Assembly (NCBI GenBank): GCA_021464415.1
Contig: CM038471.1
Location: 13,692,073-13,756,072 of the forward strand
Length of the DNA stretch: 64,000 nt
Source of the DNA: Lonicera japonica
Lineage: Eukaryota; Streptophyta; Magnoliopsida; Dipsacales; Caprifoliaceae
Direction: 5' to 3'
The notes under the pieces: model-generated
What the model was told of the DNA's origin: nothing
The model's database searches: none
Seen by the model: the letters and a program-made list of their open reading frames with translations, nothing else
In this document: in pieces, positions 12,601 through 23,749 of the stretch
Numbering within the stretch: position 1 is the first letter of the stretch
How the letters are laid out: every line of letters begins with the position of its first letter
Position numbers and translations under genes: made by a program

Positions 12601-13159
12601 GGTCAAAACGGGTTAAAAACGCTCAAAACCAACATTCAGGTGAACCATGATCGATCATGGGTCCCCCATGATCGATCATGAACCCTTCTGGAATTCCTCT
12701 GGCCTTGCATGATCGATCATGGAAGTCACTACATCAACAAATGACTTTCTGAGCCCGAAACGGACCTCGAAATGACTAAATCTCGACCCGGCCCAAACAC
12801 GAAAGTTGTAGAGAGCACAGAAATGAAGACGTGGCCGTAAATGGAGAGTCATTTGGACATCAGATAAAGAAGTTATTGCCTCTCAAAGTTGGCCAGAAGT
12901 TGACGAATCGCGAAAAGTCGAAACACGCAATTATCGCCAAAAGTCAAAACACGCGATTATCGCCTCGGTTTTCACCCGAACCACTCGAATAACGTAATGA
13001 TCACTCCCTCAAACTTAATATACCTAATATGACATACTAGAACTATCGGGTCGAGTACGAAGAGCTCAAAACCCACCTAATGCTCGCTTTCTAACGGAAA
13101 TTAAGCCATACCGGGCTTAAGAGAATGTCAACGCAGAAAAAGGATCACGGGGTATTACA
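9632..13159 (-). mobile_element. Solo LTR of a Ty3/gypsy element, 3.5 kb
   Basis: The plus strand begins TGTGACGCCCCGAATCC and ends CACGGGGTATTACA. The flanking 5-bp duplication AGATC is perfect (9627-9631 and 13160-13164). No gag-pol sequence lies between, and no internal LTR-LTR junction is visible, so it is a solo LTR. Its ends and internal blocks (a GGGATGAGCC...GCTCAGTGGG module at about 10,069-10,096) match the LTRs at 27,868, 38,643 and 48,238, which places it in the same gypsy group, transcribed from the minus strand. It splits the CACTA transposase gene between its DUF4218 and DUF4216 parts. Length above the 1.9-2.9 kb of relatives may reflect internal duplications or a further insertion. 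Confidence 0.9.
12645..12721. promoter_or_regulatory. Three palindromes in solo LTR (CATGATCGATCATG)
   Basis: A 14-bp perfect palindrome CATGATCGATCATG occurs at 12646-12659 (extended to 16 bp), 12667-12680 and 12708-12721. It lies at the end of the LTR that precedes transcription on the minus strand, ahead of a CT/GA-rich stretch. Its position corresponds to that of different palindromes in other LTRs in this window. A protein-binding role is inferred. Confidence 0.7.
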
Positions 13160-13164
13160 AGATC

Positions 13165-13861
13165 CCCAATAAAGATCATATTTCTTACATTATAAACATA
13201 TTACTCAAAGTTTGAATAAGATTTTTAACGACTATGACCTTAAGTAATCAACTTACTTTCCCCATTCTTATACTTCTTGTGAGTGTTTGCAATACCCATC
13301 TATGTGCTTGTGTATATTGTGTAGGATTTAAAACCACACTCTTCCCATGTACTAAAGACCCCTCATCCACGAATTCATCGACTTCATCAAGAAAGGATTC
13401 ATGAGTACGTTTATGATTTCCTTCACTTGAGTTTGGCATGTATTCCATGCAATAAAGAATTGATTCCTCTAAAATAATGGACTCTGCAATGCTCCATTCG
13501 ACATACCTCTTATTGCGAGCATATTTCTTATAGTGTTTCATCAACCTACATACGAAAAAAAGATAGTGTTAGTAAAAGTAAATGAAGTTTTTGTTCCAAT
13601 ATCTATAGAGTTATAAATAATAATTTTGTCTTACCTTTCAAACGGATACATCCACCTATATCTGACTGGACCACACTTCAATGCTTTTTCGGCTAAGTGT
13701 ACCATAAGGTGTATGGTAATAACAAAAAATGAAGGAGGAAAGTATTTTTCCAAAACACAAACAGCCTCAAAAAGTGCTTTCCTTGCTAAATCAAGAACGT
13801 CCCTTACGATCACCTTTGAGCACAATACATTAAAGAAAAAGCTTATCCTTTGAATTGCCAC
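13165..13861 (-). pseudogene. CACTA transposase DUF4218 region with intron
   Basis: The minus strand reads IQRISFFFNVLCSKVI, then FPPSFFVITIHLMVHLAEKA and GPVRYRWMYPFER, a textbook DUF4218 order. An 89-bp intron with GTAAGA donor and TATGTAG acceptor spans 13634-13546. After splicing the frame continues FERLMKHYKKYARNK, then SIAESIILEE. An in-frame TGA at 13862-13864 separates this block from the TNP2 core. The coding sequence is cut at 13164 by the solo LTR and resumes at 9631. Confidence 0.88.
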
Positions 13862-15639
13862 TCACAAATCCTTGTGCTTTGGGTAAGCATATTGAAGCAA
13901 CAATGGAAGTAAATATTGCATAATAACATGATGATCATGTGACTTGAGTCCCTTTAATCCCAGGGGTTGTAAACTCACCTTATTACTTAAATTTGAGCAA
14001 AATCCATTCGGCAACTTCAATTCCTTTAAAGTATGGTAGAAAATTTCTTTTTCATTCTTGCTTAAAGTGAATGCAGCTATTGGTATAACAATTTTTCCAA
14101 AAGTTTCGTTGGTAGTCAACCACAGCTTCTTTTTAATACCCATGGCCTTCATATCCTTACGTGCATTTGTTCCATCTTTTGTTTTCTCTTTAACATCTAT
14201 AATAGTTGACAATAGATGATCGATTACATTTTTCTCCACGTGCATTACATCTAGATTATGTTGAACATCATGCTCTTTCCAATATGGCAAATTGAATAGG
14301 ATGGACCTTCGATACCATGGACTAGTAGTATTGTCAACCTCATGATTACCCCTTTTTTATTTTTGTGTTTTTGCCAATTTGCTTTTACCAATTTTCATTT
14401 TGATACATGCCACCTTTTGTTCAAACTTTGAACCTGACAACCGTCATGGACCTTTACAATGTTCAGCCTTATTGTTAAAGTTGCTTTTATCCTCTCTAAA
14501 CTTGTGATCAAGTAGAAGGAACCTCCGATGACCACGATAACAAACATTCGTACTTTTTTCAAGGTATTCTGATTCCACTTCTTCCGCGCAAATGGGACAA
14601 GCTTTGTAACCCTGAACCGTGCAACCTGATAAGGTTCCATAAGCGGGAAAGTCATGAATTTCCCACAACAACATTGCTCTCATTGTAAAATTAGATCTAG
14701 TATATGAGTCATATACCATAATACCTTTGAACCACAATTGTTTTAACTCATCTACCAATGGTTCTAGGTAAATATTAATATCCTTCCCTGGTCCACTTGG
14801 CCCCGAAATCAAAATTGAAATTATAAAGAACTCATTTTTCATGCATAAAGATGGTGGTAGATTATACAGTACAAGAATAACAGGCCAACAGCTATAGGTG
14901 GTGCTAAGATTGCCAAAAGGATTAAATCCATCAGTTGCTATACCAAGACGAACATTGTGTGTTTCGGCAGCAAAGTCAGGCCACATTACACTTACAGATT
15001 TCTAAGCTGAAGAATCAACTGGATGACCCATAATATTAGTATTGGATTGTGCACGAGCGTGCCAAGTCATTTCCTTTACAATCCACGGGATACTAAACAA
15101 TCTCTTTAGCCTTGGAATAAGGGGAAAATGTCTCACTGTCTTTAACAGTACTCTACTAGGGGGAACTTTCAAATGTTAAACCCATTATATACCGTGGTAA
15201 GTTACATATTGGACATTTCACCTTATTTGCATGCTCTTTCCGATATAAAATACAATCATTCTTACAAGCATGAATGATATCATAATCCATACCTACTTTT
15301 TTAATAATGCTCTTCATCTCTGGGTAATTCTTTGGCGTTGTGTTCCCCTCTGGCAAAAACTCCCAAAATATCAGTAAAACTATTGTCTGACAAACCATAT
15401 ATTATCTGCACATTATTAAGTTTGACAAGAAAATATAGTGTTGCATGTCTCTTGGGGCACGATGGATATAATGGCTCACTAGCTTTACCTTGTAATTCTT
15501 TAAACTTGAACCCTTTAGCAGTCTCATTTGTTGAATTATCAATTTCACAATGAAACATTTCAAACGAATCATAGATAAGATCTTCTATCCTTGGAAAATC
15601 GGGTTCAACATTCTTTTGTTTAACATTTTCAATAGTGGG
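13862..15639 (-). pseudogene. TNP2-type CACTA transposase core
   Basis: The remnant starts at a probable splice acceptor at 15640 (EPDFPRIEDLIYDSFEMF). It continues through LPEGNTTPKNYPEMK, DIIHACKNDCILYRKEH (a C/C metal-binding-like block), VRLGIATDGFNPFGNLS, GPSGPGKDINIYLEPLVDEL, DFPAYGTLSGCTVQG and YRGHRRFLLLDHKFR, then YWKEHDVQHNLDVMHVEKNV. This is the order of Transposase_21/TNP2. At least two frameshifts (near 15,345 and 14,450) and several stops make it non-functional. The upstream exon with the usual transposase-associated domain was not recognised. Confidence 0.92.
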
Positions 15640-17129
15640 CTATTAATTTGAAATGGAAAGTGCATTTATTTTTTGTATATGTAGATATACATGTGTGGCC
15701 AATATATATACATATGTTCTATGCGTGTTTGTGCGTAATGAGAGATATTGCAAACGCAAAACCAAACTTAAAAGAAAAAAGATTATATCACTCCATCTTT
15801 TAATTTAATTGATATAACTTGGGCATGATCTACACGTTGTATGAGCTTTTGATATTTGATCAGTTCCATTTATACTCTATACCTTCTTGCTTTTACGCAG
15901 TTGAGTGAAGCACCCGTTAACTCTATTCAAACAAAGCCCGTCTCATAGTCGGTAGGATTCGTAAACTTCATTAATTCAACATTTTATATTCTACTTAAAC
16001 TAAAATATCTCTTTTTCAAATTCCAGGAGATCTCTGATTACAGAAAAAGCACTAGATTTCAAGTAAGTTTACTGTACAAACAATCCTTATAATCAAGTTA
16101 TTTGACCCTATATTTGGCACAGTTCAGATATGGTGCAAGGCTAGATAAGGCACCTGGGTTCTATGGTTTCTTATCCACGGAAAAATATAGGACACAACCA
16201 CCCCAGAGTGGAATAACTTTTTTTAAGACTAGATAAAAGAACATCATCTTGCACAAAACGATAGAATGCACTCGACAAAAAAGCAGCAGCTATCTATTTT
16301 TAAGACTTCCTTTCTACTGAGAAGAGTAATTTATATTACTATGAAGATAACCATAGCCCCAATTCCACCCTCTTTCCCTATGCTTTATACTAATAGTTTT
16401 TAAAAATTGAATTTGACTATCTACTTGAATATTTTAATTGCAATTTTAACAAACATAATACTTTCATTTCTTAAATCCGGGATTTGCCTCAGTAGTTAAA
16501 ACTATAATTACTTCTATTTTATTTTAAGTTTAATTAGACGAAAGAAGTTTGTAAAAAATTACCTATAATTAATTCCAAACCAAAAGGCAAACACACAGCG
16601 ATAAACTCTTTGATTTATGAATATATGTATGCAAGTGTGTATTCAAGCATTACAATTCTAAAGTAAGAGAAATGCATGGACAGTGAGAAGCTTACCAAAT
16701 TGACGAACCCTAACTCAGAATGAAGAACCGAGCATCAACAATCCCCAATTTCCAAGCCTCAACTTTAAATCTAAATCACTGGCCAACAGGTGGTAGCAAG
16801 ATGAATCTGAGATGGAATGAGCGACTATATTGAGAGAGTGAGTGATTGTCTGTATGATAAAAAAAATATATTGAAACAAACACAAGAGATAAAGAATCAA
16901 CTCAATCATTCAAAAAGGAAAATTAATAAGCATCTAAGGAGTACATAACTATGCAGTGTCGATGTGTATGAATCAAATCACAAAAAAAATAGGGTTCAAC
17001 TACATCGGGGTGAAGAGATGATCAATTTAAGGTTTCAAACTTGAGGAGACGATGGGAAGAACTTCTAACATCTAAAATAGATGAAGAGCGAGAGAGGGAG
17101 AGAAAGGCAAAACACAATCGTAATAAACT
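15640..17129 (-). other. CACTA 5' region, no coding recognised
   Basis: AT-rich sequence upstream of the transposase exon on the minus strand, probably intron plus 5' untranslated region. I see no recognisable domain. A purine-rich patch at about 17,040-17,110 might be leader sequence. Confidence 0.5.
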
Positions 17130-18550
17130 TGCAATGTTATTTGGGGGAGAAATAAACAGAGTGATAATAAATTATAATAGACACCCCATTGACCCTCGCA
17201 AGAACCCTAAACCTTCGGAAACTGTTTTTGGATTCGGGACCCACCCGAGCACCCGAAAATCGAAAGGGTTTGTTAGCCAACAAACCATTTTTAAGAGAGA
17301 TTGTTGCACGACAAATGATGTCGCGCGACAATACATCGCGCGACAAACTGACACCAGACCAACCTTGACACATCAGTGTCGAAACATCACTTCAGCCGTT
17401 TGTCGCGCGACATTGACACATTGTCGCGCGCACTTGCCCTTTCTGATATCTTCCCCGAGGTATAAATAGGCCAACACCCCCAAGGGTTTAAGACAGCAAC
17501 TTGGGATTGAAGAATTATAACTTTAAATCTGATTTTCATATTTCATCTATTCTCTATTGTCTTATTAGGTTATCGAATCTATTTCACTCGACGTGTCCCG
17601 TCTCTGGAATCATTCTCGAAAATATCTGAAGAAGGAAAAGATTATCATCGCCAAAAATCTCTCCGGTATCATATTTTCTTTCTTATTATTATTCTCGTGA
17701 AGTAAAGAGTCTCTTCTGTATTTAACATTAAATAATTTACTTGTTTTATTTTTGGTTTCCACGTTTTATTTGAAAACTTGTTGCCAAGTTATAAATAGTC
17801 TACCGTTTTCAAAACAAAAAACCCTGATAAAACCATGCAAAACCAGAAGAGTAAGTATATTACCATGGATAAAATCCTGTTTTCAAAACCCGGAGTAAAA
17901 CTTCTTAGGAATTAAGCCCAGTGTATATTATCTGTTTCATAGATTGTAACGCCCGGTTGAATCTCAAGAGTTCTAATTCCATATTGAATTAAGTTCCAAT
18001 ATAAAGATTACTTTTACAAAAGTAATCACTACACAAGAGCCGTCATTATCGAGAAATAATGCGGGACTCTTTCAAAAACAAAAGGTTTTGAGTACTTACA
18101 TCTTTCAATAAATAAAGAATCGGATCTCGGAACACAAAGGTTTTCAGTTTTCCCGTTTTCCCCAAAGGGTTTTCACTTAGAAAGTAGTAGACTGTCAGTA
18201 AAAGTAGTTTTTCAACGAATAAAAATATAAGAGAATAGAGACCGAAAGGGCGGAATTGCTTAACACATTCCCAAACCAATGTCCGAACCCTATAGAATTG
18301 GTTTCGGACAAACGTATAAAGAAAGGCTTGTCTATAGCCTTTCCTCTTACAGACCCTTTTTGTCCGTTTTCTGTAAAACGTACTGGCGACTCTGAACGAA
18401 CCCTTTTGCATAGAAATAGAACATAGGGACTGAGTATATTCCAGCAAATGGAACGACGTAACCCGTTCCGACGTTTCAGACGCCCAACGAACGGGGACGA
18501 GACCCGGAGGTCGCATTTGCGGATTCTCACAACTGAGTATATTTTTTATT
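17130..18550 (+). mobile_element. Copia-like LTR remnant inside the CACTA element
   Basis: The block from about 17,170 to 17,530 resembles 27,128-27,470: GGGTTTGTTAGCCAACAAACCATTTTTA (17,266 on) matches GGGTTTGTAGTACAACAAACCATTTTTA (27,230 on), and both are followed by TATAAAT and a run of C residues. A second stretch around 18,285 (CCGAACCCTATAGAATTGG) matches 33,586, which precedes a copia gag in the other copy. It is therefore an LTR and leader fragment of the same copia family, in plus orientation, with a TATA box at about 17,460. Exact ends and a target duplication could not be fixed. Confidence 0.65.
17319..17431. promoter_or_regulatory. TGTCGCGCGACA palindromes upstream of TATA
   Basis: Perfect 12-bp palindromes TGTCGCGCGACA lie at 17319-17330 and 17401-17412, with partial copies at about 17,335-17,345 and 17,421-17,431. 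A TATAAATA box follows at about 17,460. The run is the most CpG-dense patch of the neighbourhood. Role as a factor-binding site is inferred. Confidence 0.7.
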
Positions 18551-18689
18551 TTTTTAACGGTTGCAAACACTTATATTTTTTATAAGTGCTAAAGTCCGTC
18601 GTTTATCTTGACAAAACTGTAATTGATAGTGTCAAAATCTAGAAATAGATAATTAACCAATCAATAAGTGAATATTGGTGAATAAAAAA

Positions 18690-18935
18690 TAAATGCGGCG
18701 CAATGATGAACACGTGACATTTTTTATTAAGCTAGGTTCCTCCGGTAGCGCTTATGCTAGTCTGGCAGTACGTCCTCCTTTTGTGTGTGCTTGCTTTGTA
18801 TTAGCTCAAAGGCAATCAATTTGGATGATAATACAAGCTATCAATCTCTTTCTCTATAATTTCCTTAATTCTATTTATAAGTATAGAATTAGGATTATAA
18901 ATATTTCAATAGAACAAATAATAAACTGTGTATGA
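18690..18935 (+). other. Segment similar to tandem-repeat unit (ACGTCCTCC block)
   Basis: CTGGCAGTACGTCCTCCTTT and the following TTAGCTCAAAGGCAAT resemble TTGGCATTACGTCCACCTTC / TTAACTTAAAGCAAT at about 1,425-1,475 and the equivalent at 21,775-21,830. The reason for a shared block between the CACTA interior and the flanking repeat is unknown. It could be a small captured or shared insertion. A short coding look (LAVRPPFV, LALRPPSV, PAVRPPYM) is present in all three. Confidence 0.5.
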
Positions 18936-19179
18936 GAGAGAGTGTATAAGGGTTATTGGTATTTTTTGGGGTATGAAAAAAGAGAGTATAAGATCCTTCT
19001 AAAATTGACTTGTAATTGTATTGCCAATGGCTTTATATCTCTTGAATGAGATGGATGGATCTTGGAAGAGAATGATGGTATTGTATGAGAAGAATGATAT
19101 ATTTTTTGTGTGTTTTGAATGAATGAATGATGAGGTATTTATAGGTAAATGTATAATAGCAAAAAGGTAAATTTGGTAA

Positions 19180-19659
19180 AAATGAAGGGCAAAAAAGTAA
19201 TTTTTGGTGGAGGTAGGTGAGGTAGGTGAGGTGTGGTAGGTGTGGAGGTAAAAATGAGATTTTACTGTAGGTAAAAATAGGATTTTACTGGAAGTAAAAG
19301 TGTTGAATTACTTTTGTAGGCCAATGGTAAAATTAGTATTTAACCCCATCAGTAATAATTTTTTAATAAGTGTGTAGAACACTTATAACAAAAAGGTAAT
19401 TTTTGGTGGAGGTAGGTGAGGTGTGGTAGGTGTGATAGGTGTGGAGGTAAAAATAAAATTTTACTGGAGGTAAAAATAGGATTTTACTAAAGGTAAAAGT
19501 GTTGAATTATTTTTATAGGCCAATGGTAAAATTAGTATTTAACCCAATCAGTAATAATTTTTTAGTAAGTGTGTAGAACACTTATAACAATTATAAGTGT
19601 TCCGGACTCTTACAATATTTTTTTTTAAAATGTTGCTGATCACACATTTTGGTGTTGTG
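19180..19659. repeat. CACTA right subterminal region with ~190-bp direct duplication
   Basis: A block containing GTAATTTTTGGTGGAGGTAG, several GGTAAAAAT(A/G)...TTTTACTG words and GTGTGTAGAACACTTATAAC occurs twice, at about 19,195-19,389 and 19,390-19,588. It is followed by the 14-bp terminal repeat. The ACACTTATAA inverted pairs are the right-hand equivalents of the left subterminal motifs. Confidence 0.85.
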
Positions 19660-19719
19660 TATACCTAACTATACTCTAAATTTGGGTATCCAACCAATTT
19701 AATTAGAATTTCAGGATAA

Positions 19720-22700
19720 ATGTTATACCATATGTTTTGATGAAAGTAAAAATAAGATTCATATGGTATAATGTTACACTGAGCGATAAATATTAAAAAA
19801 AAACAAAAAACACAAAAAGGAAAAAAGGAAAAAAAAAAAACCAACAACTTTTCTACTGTAAAATTATGTAAGGAATTGTTCTTTTCACAAGGTTTTGAGC
19901 GTGAAATTTAAAGAATCACATTATTTAGGAAATTAACTTTTTTCTTTTTTGAAATATGATATCCTAAATTTTGTGAGATTATGAAGTCCTAAAAATATGG
20001 GATTTCAACATCTTAATAAACTAGTGTGATTTTAAAAACTCTATGTTGAATTACAAAGTTTAAGTTTAATCCTATCTAATTAGGGCTATCAATTGGGTCG
20101 AGTAGGCCCCAAGTCAGCCCGTTGGCTTTGCTATAATTGAAGATTGAGTTTGAGCTGAGTCAAGTGTGTACAAAATTTAAAGCCCTAAATTTGTTCTTAG
20201 CCCAGCCCACTTGCACTAAGTCACGCAACTAAGGTAGTCAACATATCCATCGCCCTTAGAGGTTAAACGTCATCCACATGCAACACACCGTCATCCTTAT
20301 GATTTTATGCAATTGTATTTTAGAACATATAAATTAGACTTTTCAGTCTATATTGTGGTTTAGTCTACATACCATTGTTAATTATGACTTGGTCTTTTCA
20401 AATTTTTAGACTATATTTGTTAATCTTATATGAGCCGGCTTGAACTCATGCTCGAAGTTTATTGCAAATTATGAGTTAAGTTTGAGCATATAGGATGAGA
20501 TTTAATTTAGGTTGAGCTCAGTCTTGAACATGCTCAAAATAATTTAGAGCGGGTGTGAACAAACCGTATATCGAATCATATAGCCCAGTTGACACCACAT
20601 CTAATACTTAGAAAACCATATGAAAAATTTTAAATAACACCTAAATTGAAAATATATCATGACATTTTAAATCCACGAATTTTCAAACCTTATAATTTAT
20701 GGATTAATTGTAGTTCTTCAAATATTCTAAATTTATTATAAACTTATCTTTGTATCCAAGTTTAAATTGGTTATTACCAATAATTTGAAAACTTCTTCTC
20801 TTGTCCATAAAAGCAACGACATTTGAACTTAATTAATAGAAAATTACATTTATCCATAACTGGACTACTTATATAACAATAAAGTGATAAACTACAAAGA
20901 GGATTTAATGTACTTTCCGTTTATGTCATCTGAATTAGCACAAAGTATTAATTACTTCTACAATATAAAATCAACGTTAATATAACTCTATAAATCACCA
21001 GAGATAACACAGTTAGTTTTATAAGGAAGCATTAACTATTCCCATAATCTCCTTTCCATAATCCCATATAAACATATAAAAACAAATATAGTACTTCAAA
21101 ACAATAGAACAATTAAAATGGACATACAAAAAATGGAATATCAATTTGTATTATGATTTCGATAACTCAGTCCACAAACTCAAAATTCTTTTCTTTCGTT
21201 TGATTTTTTTATTGGTATGATCAGTCATAAAAATTAATTCTTTTGATTATTTTTTAAAAAATAAAATAAAAATCAAGAGTAGAAGACTACTTTGAAAAGA
21301 AGAACAAATTTCTAATAATAGTAAAACCATTATGAAAAGGCTAAAACATTAAATAAAATCACTTAAATCAATCTCACTCACAAAATTACAAAATTTGTTG
21401 TAAAGATAATAGATAAGAAAGAAGCCATGATCCAAATTTACATTCATAATAATAAATATTTAGCTTTCTCCAATATCCCAATGTTGAATGCTATAGTCAT
21501 GCTATACTCGATTTAAATCCCTACCATATAATAAGTATGTAATTTAGAATTGATTACTTTAAGAATATAAGGTCAATATTCATTCATACAGTATGCTCTA
21601 CATGACCCATTTGAAATGCATAATACATGTGGGTGCCAAAAAATATTTAGTCACTCCACGTGATAAGATGGTATGTAGCTTGAAACCGGTAAAAGAACCA
21701 ACAACCTACTAAATATAAAAAATAAAAGAGACTAGAATTTGTTTAAAAGAACTTTGGGTAGTTTTGTTGTTGGTCCAGCTGTACGTCCACCCTATATGTG
21801 TGCAAATATTTATATTAGCTTAAAGCAATGGAAGATGATTACAATGAGAGCTCATAATAGCTGTGTATATTATTTCCTCTCTGTAGATATGATAAATCAG
21901 ATTTTGTACCTTTAGTCATGTGCCTTACGCTTATTTGATTAGGGTTTACAATACACTTTTAAGATTAACAGTAAAACACTAAAAAAAAAAAGATAAACTT
22001 TGGTATTACTCTAGAACTTTACAATTGGCATGAATCATATTGACATTGCTTAATTATTTTTACCCATGGTTCACATTAGAGTTAGAAGTGCCTTGACATG
22101 TTACACTTGACCATCTCGGGTGGAATGGACCATCTCGATGTGACACAACCATCTCGTCTAGAAGGGGTTTTCACTCAGATTAATGGGCCTAGTATGTGTT
22201 CTCATGTAGGCTAGTAGTGTTACCTCTGGGCTGACTAAACCATTGGCCAAGGGACATCTTGGCCCAACAAGCATTTTTATTTTTAGCTTCCCACAATACG
22301 TGTATTAAGTAAATTTGTTCAAAATTGATTGTAGGTGAAAGTATCTCATGAAATGCAAGTATGCAACATATCTATACTATCATAAAATATAAGGTACCAA
22401 ATTCCGTTATGACAAAAATGAACATTGTAATCCTAATTCTATACATATAGGATCCAATTCTTATAATTTTACAATCACTGCCACATATTCTCTCTAAGAG
22501 AAAACCTATATCATTGTAAATACTTTTAGTAAGGCCATTGGACCCAAATGAAGAACATTCACAAACAAGGGAGAACATACTATCGAATTGGGTATAATTG
22601 TAACGACCCAAAATATTATACATATGTAGTATAATGAAAAGGTCTTTAGTATATATGTGAGAACAATGAACCTAAATAATTTGGGCTAGCCATTTTGGGG

Positions 22701-23201
22701 GAGAATCCGATTGGTTACATATGGTATCAGAGCGGACCTAACGCCACTTTCACGTGACGTGAGGTGCGGATATTTTGGGTCTGGTCTGTGCAACTGACGG
22801 CAAGCTAGAATTGTTGGATGCGGCTATCTAGAGCCAATATTGATTGTGTGTGATCTTGGCTTGATGAGGATATAGGGATTTATTGGGTTTGGTTAGATTT
22901 TTACCACCCACAACTATCATTTTATACGAAATTTATCATAGTGTACAATTATTTTTAAAAAGGAAATAATTAATTCAATATATAACTTTTATTAAAAAGG
23001 GAAATAACTTAAATATATACACTAGAAATGTGATATTTTAAACTTTATTACGAAGGGGTCATAGTGATCACCCAAAGTGTCTGATCTTTAATATATCCAC
23101 ACAAAATTAAGTTTTTTAGACAAAAACATTTTTTATTTCAATATGAAATCGACAAGAATAAAAAAAAAAAAAAATACAATTTTACAAGGCATAACAATTA
23201 A
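19720..23201 (+). repeat. Diverged tandem repeat, copies a2 and b2
   Basis: The left part (a2, about 19,720-20,705) matches 25,176-27,126, for example the GGTTTTGAGCGTGAA...AAAGAATCACATTATTTAG block against 25,305 on. The right part (b2, from about 20,706) matches 205-5751. This copy lacks the hAT, LINE and MITE insertions of its partners and so serves as their empty-site control. It has a private insertion-like stretch with a short LTR at about 22.4-22.92 kb. Confidence 0.85.
22599..22733 (+). mobile_element. Short LTR with primer-binding site (TRIM-like fragment)
   Basis: A 121-bp segment begins TGTAACGACCC and ends GGTTACA, giving TGTAAC/GTTACA terminal inversion. Two bases later comes TGGTATCAGAGC (22722-22733), the usual complement of initiator-Met tRNA used by plant LTR elements. 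No gag-pol and no second LTR is seen before the tandem-repeat sequence resumes at about 22,925. It is best read as a truncated miniature LTR retrotransposon. Confidence 0.65.
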
Positions 23202-23599
23202 GAGCATCTCCAACAGTAGTGTATATTTAGGTTTTGTGTAAAATATAAAAAACTTATAAAAATTTTGAGCTCCAGCAGTCTTTTAAATTTAGCTTTTGTG
23301 TAAAACGAATGTGTAAAATACACCCCAAGTTTACACTGCCACATCAGCCTTTTCTATTCTCAATTATTTTATAATACTTTAAAATGTAATAACTTTTAGA
23401 GATAATAGGTTATAGGGCCTCGCTCCGTAATATTTTATAATTCTAAGGACGGACTCATGTTTAATAAAAGGAATTAGTACTAATTTTATAATTTGGTTTT
23501 ACAATAAGGACACTTTTCATAATATTAATTTATTTTAAGGAAAATGATAAATATTAATGGACAAAAATACCCTAAACAAAAATGACCAATCTCTTCAGC

Positions 23600-23749
23600 A
23601 ATAAAGAGTCTTCTCCCATCGCTGCCCCTAAAATCCACCCCCACTTCTCTCTCCTCTCTCTACAAACCTTCGCCGGAGAAATGCCTCCGAAGTTCGATCC
23701 ATCACAGGTCCTGCCACAAGAGGCTTATGGTATCACCACCAACACCTAG
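23600..23749 (+). pseudogene. Captured ribosomal protein L12 leader and first codons
   Basis: ATG at 23681 opens MPPKFDPSQV, which I recognise as the conserved N-terminus of cytosolic ribosomal protein L12 (uL11). The pyrimidine-rich leader before it (CTTCTCCC..., CTCTCTCCTCTCTCT) looks like a ribosomal-protein 5' UTR. After codon 10 the L12 similarity ends, probably at an exon boundary, and the frame stops at TAG 23747-23749 after 22 codons. The zinc-finger ATG at 23727 is in a different frame, so this would act as an overlapping upstream ORF on any transcript. Confidence 0.75.

Larger units (their letters stand above)
5860..19659 (-). mobile_element. CACTA (En/Spm) DNA transposon, 13.8 kb with nested insertions
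   Basis: The left end reads CACAACACCAAAAT and the right end is its exact inverse complement, 14 bp. The flanks are a 3-bp duplication TAT at 5857-5859 and 19660-19662, the size CACTA elements make. Both ends carry many subterminal copies of a short motif around ACACTTA/TAAGTGT. The genes inside, all minus strand, are a TNP2-type transposase with DUF4218 and DUF4216 regions and a second ORF of the Ptta/En/Spm type. The element contains later insertions: a solo LTR at 9632-13159 and a copia-like LTR remnant at about 17.13-18.55 kb. Without these it would be about 8.8 kb. Confidence 0.93.

Noticed and set aside
17041..17469. 142-codon plus-strand frame
   Set aside because: It runs across the presumed CACTA leader and into the copia LTR remnant, crossing an element boundary, so it is fortuitous.
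18046..18570. 174-codon minus-strand open frame
   Set aside because: It lies in a copia LTR/leader remnant, overlaps a second open frame, has no recognisable domain and its composition looks like chance in a GC-richer patch.
22722..22733. Possible tRNA fragment
   Set aside because: TGGTATCAGAGC is a primer-binding site next to an LTR; no tRNA cloverleaf surrounds it.
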